64,000 nt of DNA from Clostridium sp. (lineage in GTDB: Bacteria > Bacillota > Clostridia > Lachnospirales > Lachnospiraceae), in the NCBI GenBank assembly GCA_031275405.1, contig JAISOV010000009.1, positions 1-64,000 on the forward strand. Reading direction: 5' to 3'. The position numbers and the translations under genes are program-made. The first letter of the stretch is position 1. Every line of letters starts with the position of its first letter. Below are positions 41,474 through 52,629 of this stretch, one piece after another. The notes beneath the pieces were generated by a model. That model was not told where the DNA came from. It saw only the letters and a list, made by a program, of their open reading frames with translations, and did not search any database.

Positions 41474-43884
41474 GGGAAAATCAGCCGCAGACGGATATGG
41501 CGCGCCCCTACGTGTTCGGGCTGGACATCGGCACGAGAAGCATCGTCGGAACAGTCGGATACCGCAAAGGGGAGCGGTTCTGCGTGGTGGCGCAGGAAAT
41601 CCAGGAACACGCCTCCAGAGCCATGTTGGACGGTCAGATCCATGATATCGGAAAAGTCGGGGAAACCATACGCCAGGTCAAGAGGAAACTGGAAGAAAAC
41701 GTGGGCAGACCGTTAAGCGACGTCTGTATCGCGGCGGCAGGGCGGGTACTCCGTACCGTGAACACTTATGTGGAGATCGATTTCGGCACAGGCAAGGAAA
41801 TCACGGCGGAGGACATTTATTCTCTGGATACGATGGGAGTGGAGAAAGCCTACGGGGAATTTTCCGCGTCTCCTCCTATGTCCGGCGGCGTACCGGCGGA
41901 TGTGCCTGAGGAGATACCGGCGGAGGTGTCGGACGGCGTGCCTGACGGGGTGTCCGGTGGCGCTCCCATGAAGTTTTACTGCGTGGGGTATACGCCGATG
42001 CGTTATTATATGAACGGTTATCCCATTGGGAACCTGCGGGGACACAAGGCGCGGACGATCGGCGTGGATCTGATTGCCACGTTCCTGCCGGACGACGTGG
42101 TGGACGGCTTATATAAAGCGGTGGAAGCGGCGGGCCTACAGGTGGTGAACCTGACGCTGGAGCCGATTGCCGCCATGCAGGTGGCGATCCCGGAAAAATA
42201 CCGTATGCTGAACATGGCGCTGGTGGACGTGGGGGCGGGAACCAGTGATATTTCCATTACCAAGGCGGGCGCGATCACGGCCTACGGCATGATCCCGGTC
42301 GCCGGAGACAGCCTGACGGATCTCATCGTGCAGCACTGCCTGGTGGACTTCGATACGGCGGAAGAGATCAAGCGTAAGACCGGAGTACAGGAGGAAATCG
42401 AATATTTGGACATCATGGGGCTGAACCAGAAGATCAGCTCGCAGGAGATTCTGGAGATCCTGCGGGAAGCGGTGCGCAACATGGCAAAAATGGCGGCGGA
42501 CTGTATCCGGGAACTCAACGGGGGAAAAGCGGTCAGCGCGGTCTTCGTGGTGGGCGGCGGCGGAGTGATCCCCGGCTATACGGAAAGCCTTGCCAAAGAA
42601 CTGGGGATCGCCAAAGAGCGGGTGGCGATCCGGGGCGAAGAAGTCATGCAGATGATCGAATTTGAATGGAAGGACGCCCGCAGGGATTCCCTGATGGTGA
42701 CGCCCATCGGTATCTGCCTGTGCTATTATGAGCAGGGGAACAGCTTCATTTTTGTCATGCTGGACGCAAAAGGAGCGGTACGGGAGCAGACAGCCGCGCC
42801 GGACGGGATCTGGGCGACGTCTGCCGGGAACTCTGCTCCCGAGGGGGTACGGCTGAAACTCTATGACAACGGCAGGCTGGTCGTAGCGGACGTCGCCATG
42901 CAGGCGCGGTTTCCGAATGACTCGCTGTTCCCGAAACGGGGCAAAGCGTTGACTTTTACAGTCAACGGTAAGTCCAAGATGGTACGCGGACAGCAGGGTG
43001 AAGCGGCGGCCATTACCATCAACGGCGAAACGGCGGATATTAATACTAAGGTACATAACGGCGATCACATCAAGATCACCCCGTCCACAGCGGGGGAAGA
43101 TGCTAAGATGAACCTAGGCAGGCTTGCGGAGATGGCGGGCGGATTGACCGTGATGGTCAACAGCAGGAAGATCCTGCTGCCCAGGGCCGTGGAAGTCAAC
43201 GGAGAGCCGGAGAGCGTCTTCTATTTCATTCAGGACGGGGATGAGATCCTGGTACACAACGGCTATACGGTGGAGCAGATTGCCCGGTACATGGATGTTC
43301 CGCTTCCGGAGGACGGGGAGATTCTGGTCAACGGTTTCCCGGCGAGACCGGATACGAAGGTATACGAGAACTTCACCATCGAGTGGGAAATCCCGGAAGC
43401 TTCTTCTTTCCGGACCATCCAGGGGGAGGGGAAGCGCTCTCCGTGGGAAAAGACGGAAAAGGATCGGGAGGAAGACGGGGAGAAAGTCCGGGAGGGAGAT
43501 ACGGACGGATCCCGGAGGGAGGACGGTGAGGGCGGAAGCGGGGCCGGAAGCAGGGGTGGCATGGGAGCCGGGAAAAGAGGAAGGTTCCAAGCCGGAAGCG
43601 AAGGCGGGAGCGGAGCCGGGAGCAGAGAGGGGTTCCAAGCCGGAAGCGAAGGCGGGAACCTGGCGCTTACGGTGTCCGTGAACGGAAGCCCGACCAGGCT
43701 TTCCGGCAAGCAGAGCTATGTTTTTGTGGATATTTTTGAGTATTATCCCTTTGACCTAAGCAGCCCGAACGGCAGGGACATTGTCATCAGCTTAAACGGC
43801 AGGCCGGCGGAATACCTGGAAGAACTCAAGGACGGGGATGTGATAGATCTTTACTGGAGGAAACATACGGATGAGACTGTGTAG
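41461..43884 (+). CDS. Large FtsA-like actin-fold protein
   Basis: 807 residues. The first 400 follow the FtsA/PilM actin fold: GLDIGTRSIVGTVGY, LVDVGAGTSDISI (phosphate 2), VVGGGGVIPGY. The second half has repeated beta-rich modules with VNG motifs and a last domain of about 80 residues. Low-complexity inserts: Pro/Val/Glu-rich at about 138-168, and a Gly/Ser/Arg-rich region at about 690-735 with a duplicated 16-residue unit. GGAGG lies before ATG 41461. Long FtsA relatives at this position are usual in Lachnospiraceae; a cell-division or envelope role is inferred. Confidence 0.85.
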   Translation: MAGVRENQPQTDMARPYVFGLDIGTRSIVGTVGYRKGERFCVVAQEIQEHASRAMLDGQIHDIGKVGETIRQVKRKLEENVGRPLSDVCIAAAGRVLRTVNTYVEIDFGTGKEITAEDIYSLDTMGVEKAYGEFSASPPMSGGVPADVPEEIPAEVSDGVPDGVSGGAPMKFYCVGYTPMRYYMNGYPIGNLRGHKARTIGVDLIATFLPDDVVDGLYKAVEAAGLQVVNLTLEPIAAMQVAIPEKYRMLNMALVDVGAGTSDISITKAGAITAYGMIPVAGDSLTDLIVQHCLVDFDTAEEIKRKTGVQEEIEYLDIMGLNQKISSQEILEILREAVRNMAKMAADCIRELNGGKAVSAVFVVGGGGVIPGYTESLAKELGIAKERVAIRGEEVMQMIEFEWKDARRDSLMVTPIGICLCYYEQGNSFIFVMLDAKGAVREQTAAPDGIWATSAGNSAPEGVRLKLYDNGRLVVADVAMQARFPNDSLFPKRGKALTFTVNGKSKMVRGQQGEAAAITINGETADINTKVHNGDHIKITPSTAGEDAKMNLGRLAEMAGGLTVMVNSRKILLPRAVEVNGEPESVFYFIQDGDEILVHNGYTVEQIARYMDVPLPEDGEILVNGFPARPDTKVYENFTIEWEIPEASSFRTIQGEGKRSPWEKTEKDREEDGEKVREGDTDGSRREDGEGGSGAGSRGGMGAGKRGRFQAGSEGGSGAGSREGFQAGSEGGNLALTVSVNGSPTRLSGKQSYVFVDIFEYYPFDLSSPNGRDIVISLNGRPAEYLEELKDGDVIDLYWRKHTDETV
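43556..43657. repeat. In-frame 48-bp tandem repeat in the FtsA-like gene
   Basis: GGTTCCAAGCCGGAAGCGAA occurs at 43583 and 43631 with a GGAGCCGGGA half between. The period of 48 bases equals 16 residues. Confidence 0.75.
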
Positions 43885-44671
43885 CATTGCGAGCGGGAGC
43901 AGCGGGAACTGTATCTATGTGGGCTCGGAAGCTGCGCATCTGCTGGTGGATGTGGGAATCAGCGGAAAAAAGACGGAAAGCGGACTGAACAGCCTAGGGA
44001 TCACCGGCAGGGATCTGGATGGCATTCTGGTGACGCATGAACATTCAGACCACATCCATGGTCTGGGAGTGATCGCCCGCAAATACGGCATTCCCATCTA
44101 TGCCACGGGAGGAACGGTGGAAGCCATCCGGCGCGGCGGCCAATGCGGCTTCCTGGAAGACTCCCTTTTCCATGTGATCAGGCCGGATGAAAAAATGACG
44201 ATTAAGGATCTGACGATCCACCCCATGCGCATTTCCCATGACGCGGCGGAGCCGGTCGCTTACCGCATTGCCTATGGACGCCGGAAAGTGGGGATCTGTA
44301 CGGATCTGGGCGTCTATGACGAGTATACGGTGGACTGCCTGAAAGGGATGGACGTCGTTTTTTTGGAAGCCAACCATGACGTGAACATGCTGCAAGTGGG
44401 AAAATATCCCTATCCTTTGAAACAGCGGATTTTGGGAGAAAAAGGGCATCTGTCCAATGAAAATTCCGGCAGGCTCTTGAGCCGCCTCCTGCATGACCGT
44501 CTGCAGACTGTTTTCCTGGGACACCTGAGCAAGGAAAACAACCTGCCGGAACTGGCCTATGAGACTGTGCGTATGGAGATCACGCTGGGAAACAACCCCT
44601 ATAAGGCGGAAGATTTTCGGATCCAGGTGGCGAAACGCAGCGAACGGTCGCCGGTGATCCATATCGCCTGA
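43871..44671 (+). CDS. Metallo-beta-lactamase-fold protein (YycJ/WalJ type)
   Basis: 266 residues. SIASGSSGNCIYV at the start and THEHSDHIHG with further His and Asp ligands are the marks of the YycJ/WalJ family, linked to 5'-3' DNA exonuclease activity in mismatch repair. The start overlaps the FtsA-like gene by 14 bases. Confidence 0.9.
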   Translation: MRLCSIASGSSGNCIYVGSEAAHLLVDVGISGKKTESGLNSLGITGRDLDGILVTHEHSDHIHGLGVIARKYGIPIYATGGTVEAIRRGGQCGFLEDSLFHVIRPDEKMTIKDLTIHPMRISHDAAEPVAYRIAYGRRKVGICTDLGVYDEYTVDCLKGMDVVFLEANHDVNMLQVGKYPYPLKQRILGEKGHLSNENSGRLLSRLLHDRLQTVFLGHLSKENNLPELAYETVRMEITLGNNPYKAEDFRIQVAKRSERSPVIHIA

Positions 44672-44761
44672 AAACGTGGGGGAAGAATTTCCTTGGGAAT
44701 CGTCTCTGTATACCCGTACACCTGTACCTTCGTACCTCTGTACGCTTATACACGGTGTGCC

Positions 44762-44866
44762 GCTTACCGCGCACGGACGGGAACAAGATGAAAAAGGAGA
44801 ACCGCTTTCTAAGCGATTGTTCACAATAGTGCTTACCACGCACGGACGGGAGTGAGATGAAAAAGG
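44762..44866 (+). repeat. Duplicated start region before the ACT gene, with a mini-ORF
   Basis: A 36-base segment (GCTTACCGCGCACGGACGGG and on to ATGAAAAAGG) occurs at 44762 and, slightly changed, at 44831. The second copy contains the real ACT start. The first copy's ATG (44788) opens a 13-codon frame that ends at 44829. Confidence 0.75.
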
Positions 44867-45129
44867 CAGTTATTACGGTAATCGGAAAAGACACGGTAGG
44901 CATCATCGCCAAGGTGTGTACATATCTGGCGCGGCAAAACATCAATATCCTGGATATTTCCCAGACCATCGTCCAAGGATATTTCAATATGATGATGGTG
45001 GTGGACATCAGCGGCGGTACCATGCCTTTCGGGGATATGGCGGACGAGCTGGCGGCAGTGGGAGAGGAGATCGGTGTGGTCATTAAATGCCAGAAAGAAG
45101 AGATCTTTGACAAAATGCACAGGATCTAG
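44857..45129 (+). CDS. ACT-domain protein (UPF0237)
   Basis: 90 residues, a single ACT domain starting [23 protein letters not shown] domains bind small molecules, often amino acids. It is regularly found just before UPF0210, as here, so the two probably work together. The binding site GGGAGTGAG is weak. Confidence 0.9.
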   Translation: MKKAVITVIGKDTVGIIAKVCTYLARQNINILDISQTIVQGYFNMMMVVDISGGTMPFGDMADELAAVGEEIGVVIKCQKEEIFDKMHRI

Positions 45130-45188
45130 GAGCAGCTGGCGGACTTCCGCCGGGGGCGGAGTCGTCGGCCAAAAAGGAGAAGCACCCC

Positions 45189-46553
45189 ATGATCAATTTA
45201 TTTGAAGTGGCGGAAACCAATGAGATGATCGAGAAAGAGAATCTGGACGTCCGCACCATCACTTTGGGCATCAGTCTGCTGGACTGTGCGGATTCGGATC
45301 TGAAACTGCTGAATGAAAAAATCTATCAGAAAATCTACGATGCCGCGAAAGATTTAGTCCAGGCGGGCGACAGCATTTCCAAAGAATACGGTATTCCGAT
45401 CATAAACAAACGGATCGCGGTAACGCCGATTGCCCTCGTAGGCGCAGGTGCCTGCCGCGCCATCGATGATTATGCGGGTCTTGCCAAGACGTTAGATAAG
45501 GCGGCGGCGGATACAGGGGTGAATTTCATCGGCGGCTACTCCGCGCTGGTGAGCAAAGGAATGACGCGGGCCGATGAGCTGCTGATCCGCTCGATCCCTC
45601 TTGCCCTGTCCGTGACGCGGCACGTATGCGCTTCCGTCAATGTCGGCTCCACCAAGGCCGGGATCAACATGGACGCGGTGAAGCTGATGGGGGAAGTGGT
45701 CAGGCAGACGGCGGAATACACCAAGGAAGAAGATTCCCTTGGCTGTGCCAAACTGGTGGTACTGTGCAACGCGCCGGACGACAACCCGTTCATGGCGGGG
45801 GCGTTTCACGGGGTCACGGAAACGGACAGGATCATCAACGTGGGCGTCAGCGGGCCGGGGGTGGTGAAGACGGCGTTAGAAAAAGTCCGGGGAGAGAATT
45901 TCGAGGTTCTGTGCGAGACCATTAAAAAGACTGCGTTCAAAGTGACCAGGGTAGGACAGCTGGTGGCGCAGGAGGCTTCCAGAATGCTGGGCGTGCCTTT
46001 CGGGATCGTGGATCTGTCCCTGGCGCCCACTCCCGCCATAGGAGACAGCGTGGCGGACATCCTGTGTGAAATCGGCCTGGAATATGCCGGGGCGCCTGGA
46101 ACCACCGCCGCCTTGGCGTTGCTGAATGACCAGGTGAAAAAAGGCGGCGTCATGGCATCCTCTTATGTCGGCGGACTGAGCGGCGCGTTCATCCCTGTCA
46201 GCGAGGATCAAGGAATGATTGACGCGGTGGCTGCCGGGGCGCTGACTTTAGAAAAACTTGAATCCATGACCTGTGTATGCTCCGTGGGACTGGATATGAT
46301 TGCTCTTCCAGGAGACACGGAAGCTTCGACGATCTCCGGTATCATTGCGGATGAAATGGCCATCGGTATGGTCAACCAGAAGACGACAGCCGTCCGCCTG
46401 ATCCCCGTGGTCGGGAAAGGGGTCGGCGAAAGCGTGGAGTTCGGCGGCCTGCTGGGCCGTGCCCCCATCATGCCGGTCAGCCGTTTCTCCTGCGAGGACT
46501 TCATCCGGCGGGGCGGAAGGATTCCCGCGCCGATCCATAGCTTCAGGAACTAA
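45189..46553 (+). CDS. UPF0210 (DUF711) protein
   Basis: 454 residues, full length, starting [20 protein letters not shown]. The family is conserved in Firmicutes and Archaea, has a pyruvate-formate-lyase-like fold and no settled function. AAAGGAGAAG before the ATG. It follows the ACT protein and ends at two hairpins. Confidence 0.93.
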   Translation: MINLFEVAETNEMIEKENLDVRTITLGISLLDCADSDLKLLNEKIYQKIYDAAKDLVQAGDSISKEYGIPIINKRIAVTPIALVGAGACRAIDDYAGLAKTLDKAAADTGVNFIGGYSALVSKGMTRADELLIRSIPLALSVTRHVCASVNVGSTKAGINMDAVKLMGEVVRQTAEYTKEEDSLGCAKLVVLCNAPDDNPFMAGAFHGVTETDRIINVGVSGPGVVKTALEKVRGENFEVLCETIKKTAFKVTRVGQLVAQEASRMLGVPFGIVDLSLAPTPAIGDSVADILCEIGLEYAGAPGTTAALALLNDQVKKGGVMASSYVGGLSGAFIPVSEDQGMIDAVAAGALTLEKLESMTCVCSVGLDMIALPGDTEASTISGIIADEMAIGMVNQKTTAVRLIPVVGKGVGESVEFGGLLGRAPIMPVSRFSCEDFIRRGGRIPAPIHSFRN

Positions 46554-46614
46554 GGACATCTAAAAACGAAGTTTTTAGATGTCCGCTACTCCCCGTTTTG
46601 CCCTGTAAACGGGG
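46554..46614. terminator. Two hairpins between convergent genes
   Basis: A perfect 14-bp stem GGACATCTAAAAAC/GTTTTTAGATGTCC with loop GAA (46554-46584), then CCCCGTTT/AAACGGGG (46591-46614). The first lacks a separate U-run, but its stem contains T5. Confidence 0.6.
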
Positions 46615-46673
46615 AGTTTCCCGGCGCTGCTCCCAATCTGCCGTGTAAATGGGGCGTGGCCCTCTGATCTGTC

Positions 46674-47960
46674 TTATTTTGCGGGAGTTTCCCCCACAAA
46701 GCTCTGTGCTTCTTCCGGCGTCAGCTGGAAAGCTTCCTGCAGTTTCTGGAGGATCACGCGGTCGGTGATCTCCAGTTCCCGCAGGATCAGAACCGCTTTC
46801 CGGATGCTTTCTTTTCTGGCGGCTTCTCGCCCGGCCGCGTATTCATCGATAATAATCTGCTGTAATCCGTGAATCATCTTGGGGTCGTCTCCTTTCAGTC
46901 TGTCCATGAGTTCTTTTACATTTTCCCGGTTCGCTGCATCGGTCGCTGACAGCAGAACATACTCCAGCCATCTGCGGAAGTCTGAGGCGGCGCTTCCCGG
47001 AAGCTGCCGGAAACGCTGGGCGACACAGGTGAGGATGTCCGGCAGGGAGCTGCTTTTCCTGTTTTTATCCAAGGCAAGGATGTTGTCGATGATCGTATTG
47101 CTGTTGAGGATATAGTCGTCTTCCAGCCGGTACAGGTCTACCAGATAGTATTCAAAATTGAGCGCGTGGCGGCCGAACAGTTCATAATGGTTCAGGTACT
47201 GCCGAAACTGCGTCTGCGCGCTCCAAGGCATCTCGCCGTTATAGAACAGGATCGGAAGGACTACCGGAAGACGGAAGTCCTTTCTGGCGCGTTCTTTTTC
47301 CGGCGTGTCCAGGAAGATCCTCAGCAGCAGTCCGAAGATCAACGCAAAAAACCGCAGAGGCATGGTGAAGTCTACGGTGGACTGTAGCTCCATCAGCACG
47401 TATACGTATAAGCTCATCTCGCCGCGGGTCACTTGATACAGGAGATCCGCCTGCCTTTTCAGAAACCCGTCCAGTAAAAATTCCCGGTCGCAGAGTTCTA
47501 TGTTCTCTTCGGTCAGTTCCTTTGCCCAGTCGGCTTTTACGTACTTTTTCAGGAAATGCAGGAAATGGCTTTTATTAGAAAATTCCTGCTTGTACCCGGC
47601 ATCGTATTTGGGAATGCCGCTCTGTTCTGCTAAGGGTGTTTCCGGTATTACAGGGAAGGCAGCTTCCGTCTTGGAAAAAACGGTACCTTCTTCCTTTCCC
47701 GGAGCTGCTTTCCCGCCGCTGCTTCCCGGCGGTTCCTGCCGCCCGCCGGGAAGCGTGCCGGAAGCTGTGTCCTGAGGATCTGCACCTGGCCGTTCCTGCT
47801 GTCCGTGGGGAAATGTGTCCTGCCGTTTTGGCAGAGCTTCTTTTGGAATTTCTTCCGAAGCTTCTTTCAGGGCTTCTTTCGGTGTTTCTTTCCGGTCTGC
47901 TTTCGAGAATGCTTTCCGTGCGTTTTTCCGTGTCTGTGTGCGGTGCCTGTTTCTGCTCAT
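46674..47960 (-). CDS. Rpn-family recombination-promoting nuclease/transposase-like protein
   Basis: 428 residues. Residues about 140-380 match the Rpn/YhgA-like family (PD-(D/E)XK nuclease, PF04754): the DREFLLDGFLKRQADLLYQV and LYVYVLMELQSTVD segments and VVLPILFYNGEMPW. The first 135 residues are low complexity with KEALKEASEEIPKEALPK-like repeats and Pro/Gly-rich text. Start chosen at 47960 behind AGGAAAGGAAC; an ATG 36 bases upstream is an alternative. Not flanked by inverted repeats that I can see. Confidence 0.82.
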   Translation of the reverse strand: MSRNRHRTQTRKNARKAFSKADRKETPKEALKEASEEIPKEALPKRQDTFPHGQQERPGADPQDTASGTLPGGRQEPPGSSGGKAAPGKEEGTVFSKTEAAFPVIPETPLAEQSGIPKYDAGYKQEFSNKSHFLHFLKKYVKADWAKELTEENIELCDREFLLDGFLKRQADLLYQVTRGEMSLYVYVLMELQSTVDFTMPLRFFALIFGLLLRIFLDTPEKERARKDFRLPVVLPILFYNGEMPWSAQTQFRQYLNHYELFGRHALNFEYYLVDLYRLEDDYILNSNTIIDNILALDKNRKSSSLPDILTCVAQRFRQLPGSAASDFRRWLEYVLLSATDAANRENVKELMDRLKGDDPKMIHGLQQIIIDEYAAGREAARKESIRKAVLILRELEITDRVILQKLQEAFQLTPEEAQSFVGETPAK

Positions 47961-48727
47961 ATGCCTGTTCCTTTCCTGTGTCGCCGCGCAGGACAAGAAA
48001 AAGGCAGCTGCTTTTACAGCCGAATAGGGCGCAAGGGCGGCGCCGCTTCTCTAAGCTACATGATAGCAGTCCTGTATCCTTTTTGCAATACCTGTCACGA
48101 CCCAATTTGTGATTGTGGTTTGGCTTGTTGGTTTCCGGAACTCTTTTCGGCGGATTCAGCCGATGAAAGAAAAGTGAAAAGAGTAAAAAAATTGAAAGAA
48201 TGGCATTCTTTCAATCGGAGATTTGTGCTGCGCACAAAGTCTCCAGACTTTGGAAGGAGCATGGTTCTAAAGATGAGAAGCAGCTTCCGGCGAGGAAGCC
48301 TCTCTATGTTTTCATACGATACCAGATCCCGGAATGTTTGTCAACAGGGAATAGATGATCCCGTCTTATTTTTTTCCGGCCAGGTTACTACTCAGCAAGG
48401 ACGGCTGAGTACATCCGGCAAAAGCAGCCGGATGGAACATCACGCGCACAAGTTGCCGTTCAGCAGTCCTGGCTGAATGTGGTCTGTGCAGCTTGGTGCG
48501 CACTGTCTTTTGCGGGGTATTCTTGCCGAGCAGTGACCAGGCCGGCTCTTCCCAGGGATCCGAGGGGGCTTCGTGACCTCCGGCTGCGTCCGTCTGACGA
48601 AAGCGAGGGGCAGTTTCTAAAATAAATATTAAATTCCATTTTGTGCATAAAAATAAGATAAATTGAGTAAAATAAAGAAAACAGAAGAAAAAAAGGAAAA
48701 AAATGATTTCTATAGTCATAGATCGAG
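47961..48727. other. Long intergenic region with hairpins
   Basis: No certain gene. A GCGCAAGGGCGGCGCC segment near 48030 matches part of the dispersed hairpin element. Three short hairpins follow at 48389-48478. A 67-codon frame (48273-48476) preceded by GGAAGGAGCATGGT could be a small gene, but its product is not recognisable and the hairpins lie inside it. From 48600 the sequence becomes AT-rich toward the groES promoter. Confidence 0.4.
48389..48478. repeat. Three consecutive small hairpins
   Basis: CTCAGC-N7-GCTGAG (48391-48409), ATCCGGC-N7-GCCGGAT (48413-48433) and TTCAGC-N7-GCTGAA (48459-48477). All have 7-base loops. The first and third loops carry GTCCT on one strand, as in the AGC-CGTCCTA-GCT hairpin of the 18.9 kb element. 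Confidence 0.65.
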
Positions 48728-48756
48728 TTGCAAAGACCTTCGTATGAAACTAAGAT
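48728..48756 (+). promoter_or_regulatory. groESL promoter
   Basis: TTGCAA at 48728-48733, 17 bases, TAAGAT at 48751-48756. Confidence 0.7.
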
Positions 48757-48767
48757 ATGTCTTAGAA

Positions 48768-48794
48768 TTAGCACTCACGAAAAAAGAGTGCTAA
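48768..48794 (+). promoter_or_regulatory. CIRCE operator (HrcA binding site)
   Basis: TTAGCACTC, nine bases, GAGTGCTAA: a perfect consensus CIRCE just behind the promoter. HrcA should repress groESL here; hrcA itself is not in the window. Confidence 0.97.
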
Positions 48795-48831
48795 CAAAAC
48801 CATACAAACAGAAATAAAGGAGGAGTGAATC

Positions 48832-49116
48832 ATGAAATTAGTACCATTAGGCGACAGGGTCGTATTGAAGCAGCTGGTGGCGGAAGAAACCACGAAATCA
48901 GGCATCGTGCTTCCGGGGCAGAACAAAGAGAAGCCGCAGCAGGCTCAGGTTCTGGCGGTGGGGCCGGGCGGCGTGATCGACGGCAAAGAGGTGAAGATGG
49001 AAGTAAAAGTCGGCGATAATGTTATTTATTCCAAATATTCCGGAACGGAAGTCAAGATGGACGAAGAAGAGTATATCATTGTAAAACAGAATGATATACT
49101 GGCAGTGATTGCGTAA
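48832..49116 (+). CDS. groES: Co-chaperonin GroES
   Basis: 94 residues. Caps GroEL during folding. KLVPLGDRVVLK at the start, the mobile loop ETTKSGIVLPG, and VKQNDILAVI at the end. A strong AAGGAGGAG lies before the ATG. Confidence 0.98.
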   Translation: MKLVPLGDRVVLKQLVAEETTKSGIVLPGQNKEKPQQAQVLAVGPGGVIDGKEVKMEVKVGDNVIYSKYSGTEVKMDEEEYIIVKQNDILAVIA

Positions 49117-49149
49117 GTACGCGCGGCGTGGCAAAAGGAAAGCTTTTAG

Positions 49150-50832
<1,683 letters not shown>

Positions 50833-50910
50833 AGCGTGAACCCACGCTCCCTGTGTTCCTGTCTGTTTCATCAAGAAACCTGGCATTTCAGAAACTTGGC
50901 ACTTCAAAAG

Positions 50911-50946
50911 GCGCAGTGAATCCACAAGGTTTTCACTGCGCTTTTT
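50911..50946 (+). terminator. Terminator of groESL
   Basis: GCGCAGTGAA/TTCACTGCGC stem of 10 bp with an 11-base loop, followed by TTTTT. Confidence 0.85.
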
Positions 50947-51382
50947 GGCTACCCCCCCAAAAAAAAAGGCATACGCATACAGTTAAGCGACCTTAAGGGA
51001 GAAAGCCAGCGTTGAAGGGAGCCTCTTTCGTTTAGAATTTGCGCAATAAAGAGACAGAAGATGCAGTTTTCGGGTTAAAACCATGAAATTCAGAGCAGCT
51101 AAGATCGCAAAAGAAACAAACTCCAAGACAACACGCAACTCCTTCCAAAGAGAAGCTTGTTTATTTAAAAACTTGTTCCTCAGGGGAAAAAGGTTCTGAA
51201 CAGTCTTCAGTATAAATGGAATAATCATCCAAATTTTTATTCACACTCTTACTGCGGCATAAACGGGGCAACGCAGGAGTGCGCCCCCACGCTTGCCGTG
51301 GCTTATACGGTGAAATGGCGGGCTTCGGCTCGCCCTTCGTGACAAAAGAGCGGCATAAAACCGCCCTTTTGCTGAAATATTG
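50947..51382. other. Border between core genome and mobile island
   Basis: C7 and A10 runs near 50953-50970. An 81-codon minus frame (50983-51228) with a hydrophobic middle has no recognisable relative and a poor start. A hairpin reading GCAAAAGGGCGG/CCGCTCTTTTG on the minus strand (about 51344-51374) could end the transcript of the VirB4 fragment. Confidence 0.4.
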
Positions 51383-52219
51383 TTATCGGCCTCCGGCCCT
51401 GCCGAAGTAGTCAAACTTGTATTCGGGTATCTCAAAGTTGACGTGGAGCCGCTTTGAGCCGATCATGAACAGGGCGTGGCCGCGCTTCTTGGACAGCAGC
51501 AGTTCTTCCTCCGCTTCGGTCAGGCTGTAAAATTCCTTTGTTTCCAAAACGTTCTTGCCGTCCGTCCCCATGATGATTTTGTAGCAGGGAATATCAAAAA
51601 GCGCCTGCCCGTACTGCTTGACGCTGCCGGAGAGGAAATCGACGACCGAATGGGAAATAATTACAAGCCCCGCCTCGTACTTCCTTGCGCGTTTTTCCAC
51701 ATTACGGAGAAACACAAGGCTCTGCGGCACATTTGCATCTATCATCAGATAAGCCTCGTCGCAGATCAGCAGGACGCGCTCGTTTCTGTCCCTGCTCATC
51801 TGCTCCCAGCACCACGACAGCAGGGTGAAATACTGCGCCCGTTTGATGTTGTCGCCGGTGTTCTGCAAGCTGTGGGTGTCAAGACAGATACAGCGCGACG
51901 ATGTTTCCACCGTGCTGTGGCCGTTCCATAGGAACTGGTCGCTCCCGCGCGCCAGGTCGTGGAACAGCAGGGCAAGCTCTTTATGTTCCTCGTCCTTTGT
52001 CGCTTTTGCCTTTTTCTCCAAAAGGGCGTGAAGATTTGAAAAGGTGGGAAAGTCGGTGTTTTTGAGCTTCCGGATGTCGGTGTCCCAGTCAATGTTAAAA
52101 TCGTTGTAAAGCTCAATGATGGCTTGTTTGAGAATGGCGCGCTTCATGTCTGACAGGCTCGGAATGTACAGCTTGAAGAAAATCTCCAGGTTTTTGATAT
52201 GCAGAGCCATATCGCTCAT
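51383..52219 (-). pseudogene. VirB4-like conjugation ATPase, C-terminal half
   Basis: About 278 residues of the C-terminal part of the ATPase that powers conjugative type IV secretion. Walker B (RVLLICDEAYLMID), the following ISHSVVDFL sensor and the C-terminal domain are there. The Walker A half is missing. The 5' end joins directly to a fragment of another transfer gene, so a deletion removed the material between them. Confidence 0.75.
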
Positions 52220-52518
52220 GCCGTAGCCCTCGTCAACGTAAAGCGGCGCCGGCGAACCGCCGGTGGCAATGGCGGCTGCGGCCGCAGGACGGGAGTTGGG
52301 CTTTTCTTCATCACGCCGGTCATCTTGATAAACCGCGACAGCTTTACGGCGAGGTCAAAAATTATGGCTTCCAGGGATTTTGCCTGTCTTTTTTCCCTGC
52401 GCGTCACGGCGATGACCGCCTTGGTTGCGGCGAGGGTCGGGACTTTCAGAACGTCGGCGAGGACAAGATACGCCCACGCAGCGAATAAACAGGCAAACGG
52501 GATCAGTATGCCGGGCAT
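52216..52518 (-). pseudogene. Fragment of a conjugation membrane protein (secretion-F-like)
   Basis: MPGILIPFACLFAAWAYLVL at the start is a membrane helix, followed by a basic stretch KAVIAVTRREKRQAK. The beginning resembles small membrane proteins of conjugative elements. It is cut after about 70 residues and runs into unrelated frame. AAGAAGGTG precedes the ATG. Confidence 0.5.
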
Positions 52519-52577
52519 AAAACACCTTCTTTCAGAGTTGTTTCCAAAAAAAATTACACAATTGTAGCTACGGCGTA

Positions 52578-52606
52578 TTGACAAAACGCAGATTTTCGGA
52601 TATACT
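52578..52606 (+). promoter_or_regulatory. Promoter of the DinJ/YafQ pair
   Basis: TTGACA at 52578-52583, 17 bases, TATACT at 52601-52606. Close to consensus. Confidence 0.8.
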
Positions 52607-52629
52607 ATATCGTGAGAGGAGATGATACG

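Noticed and set aside
50983-51228. 81-codon minus frame after groEL
   Set aside because: Poor start and no recognisable relative; left as part of the island border.
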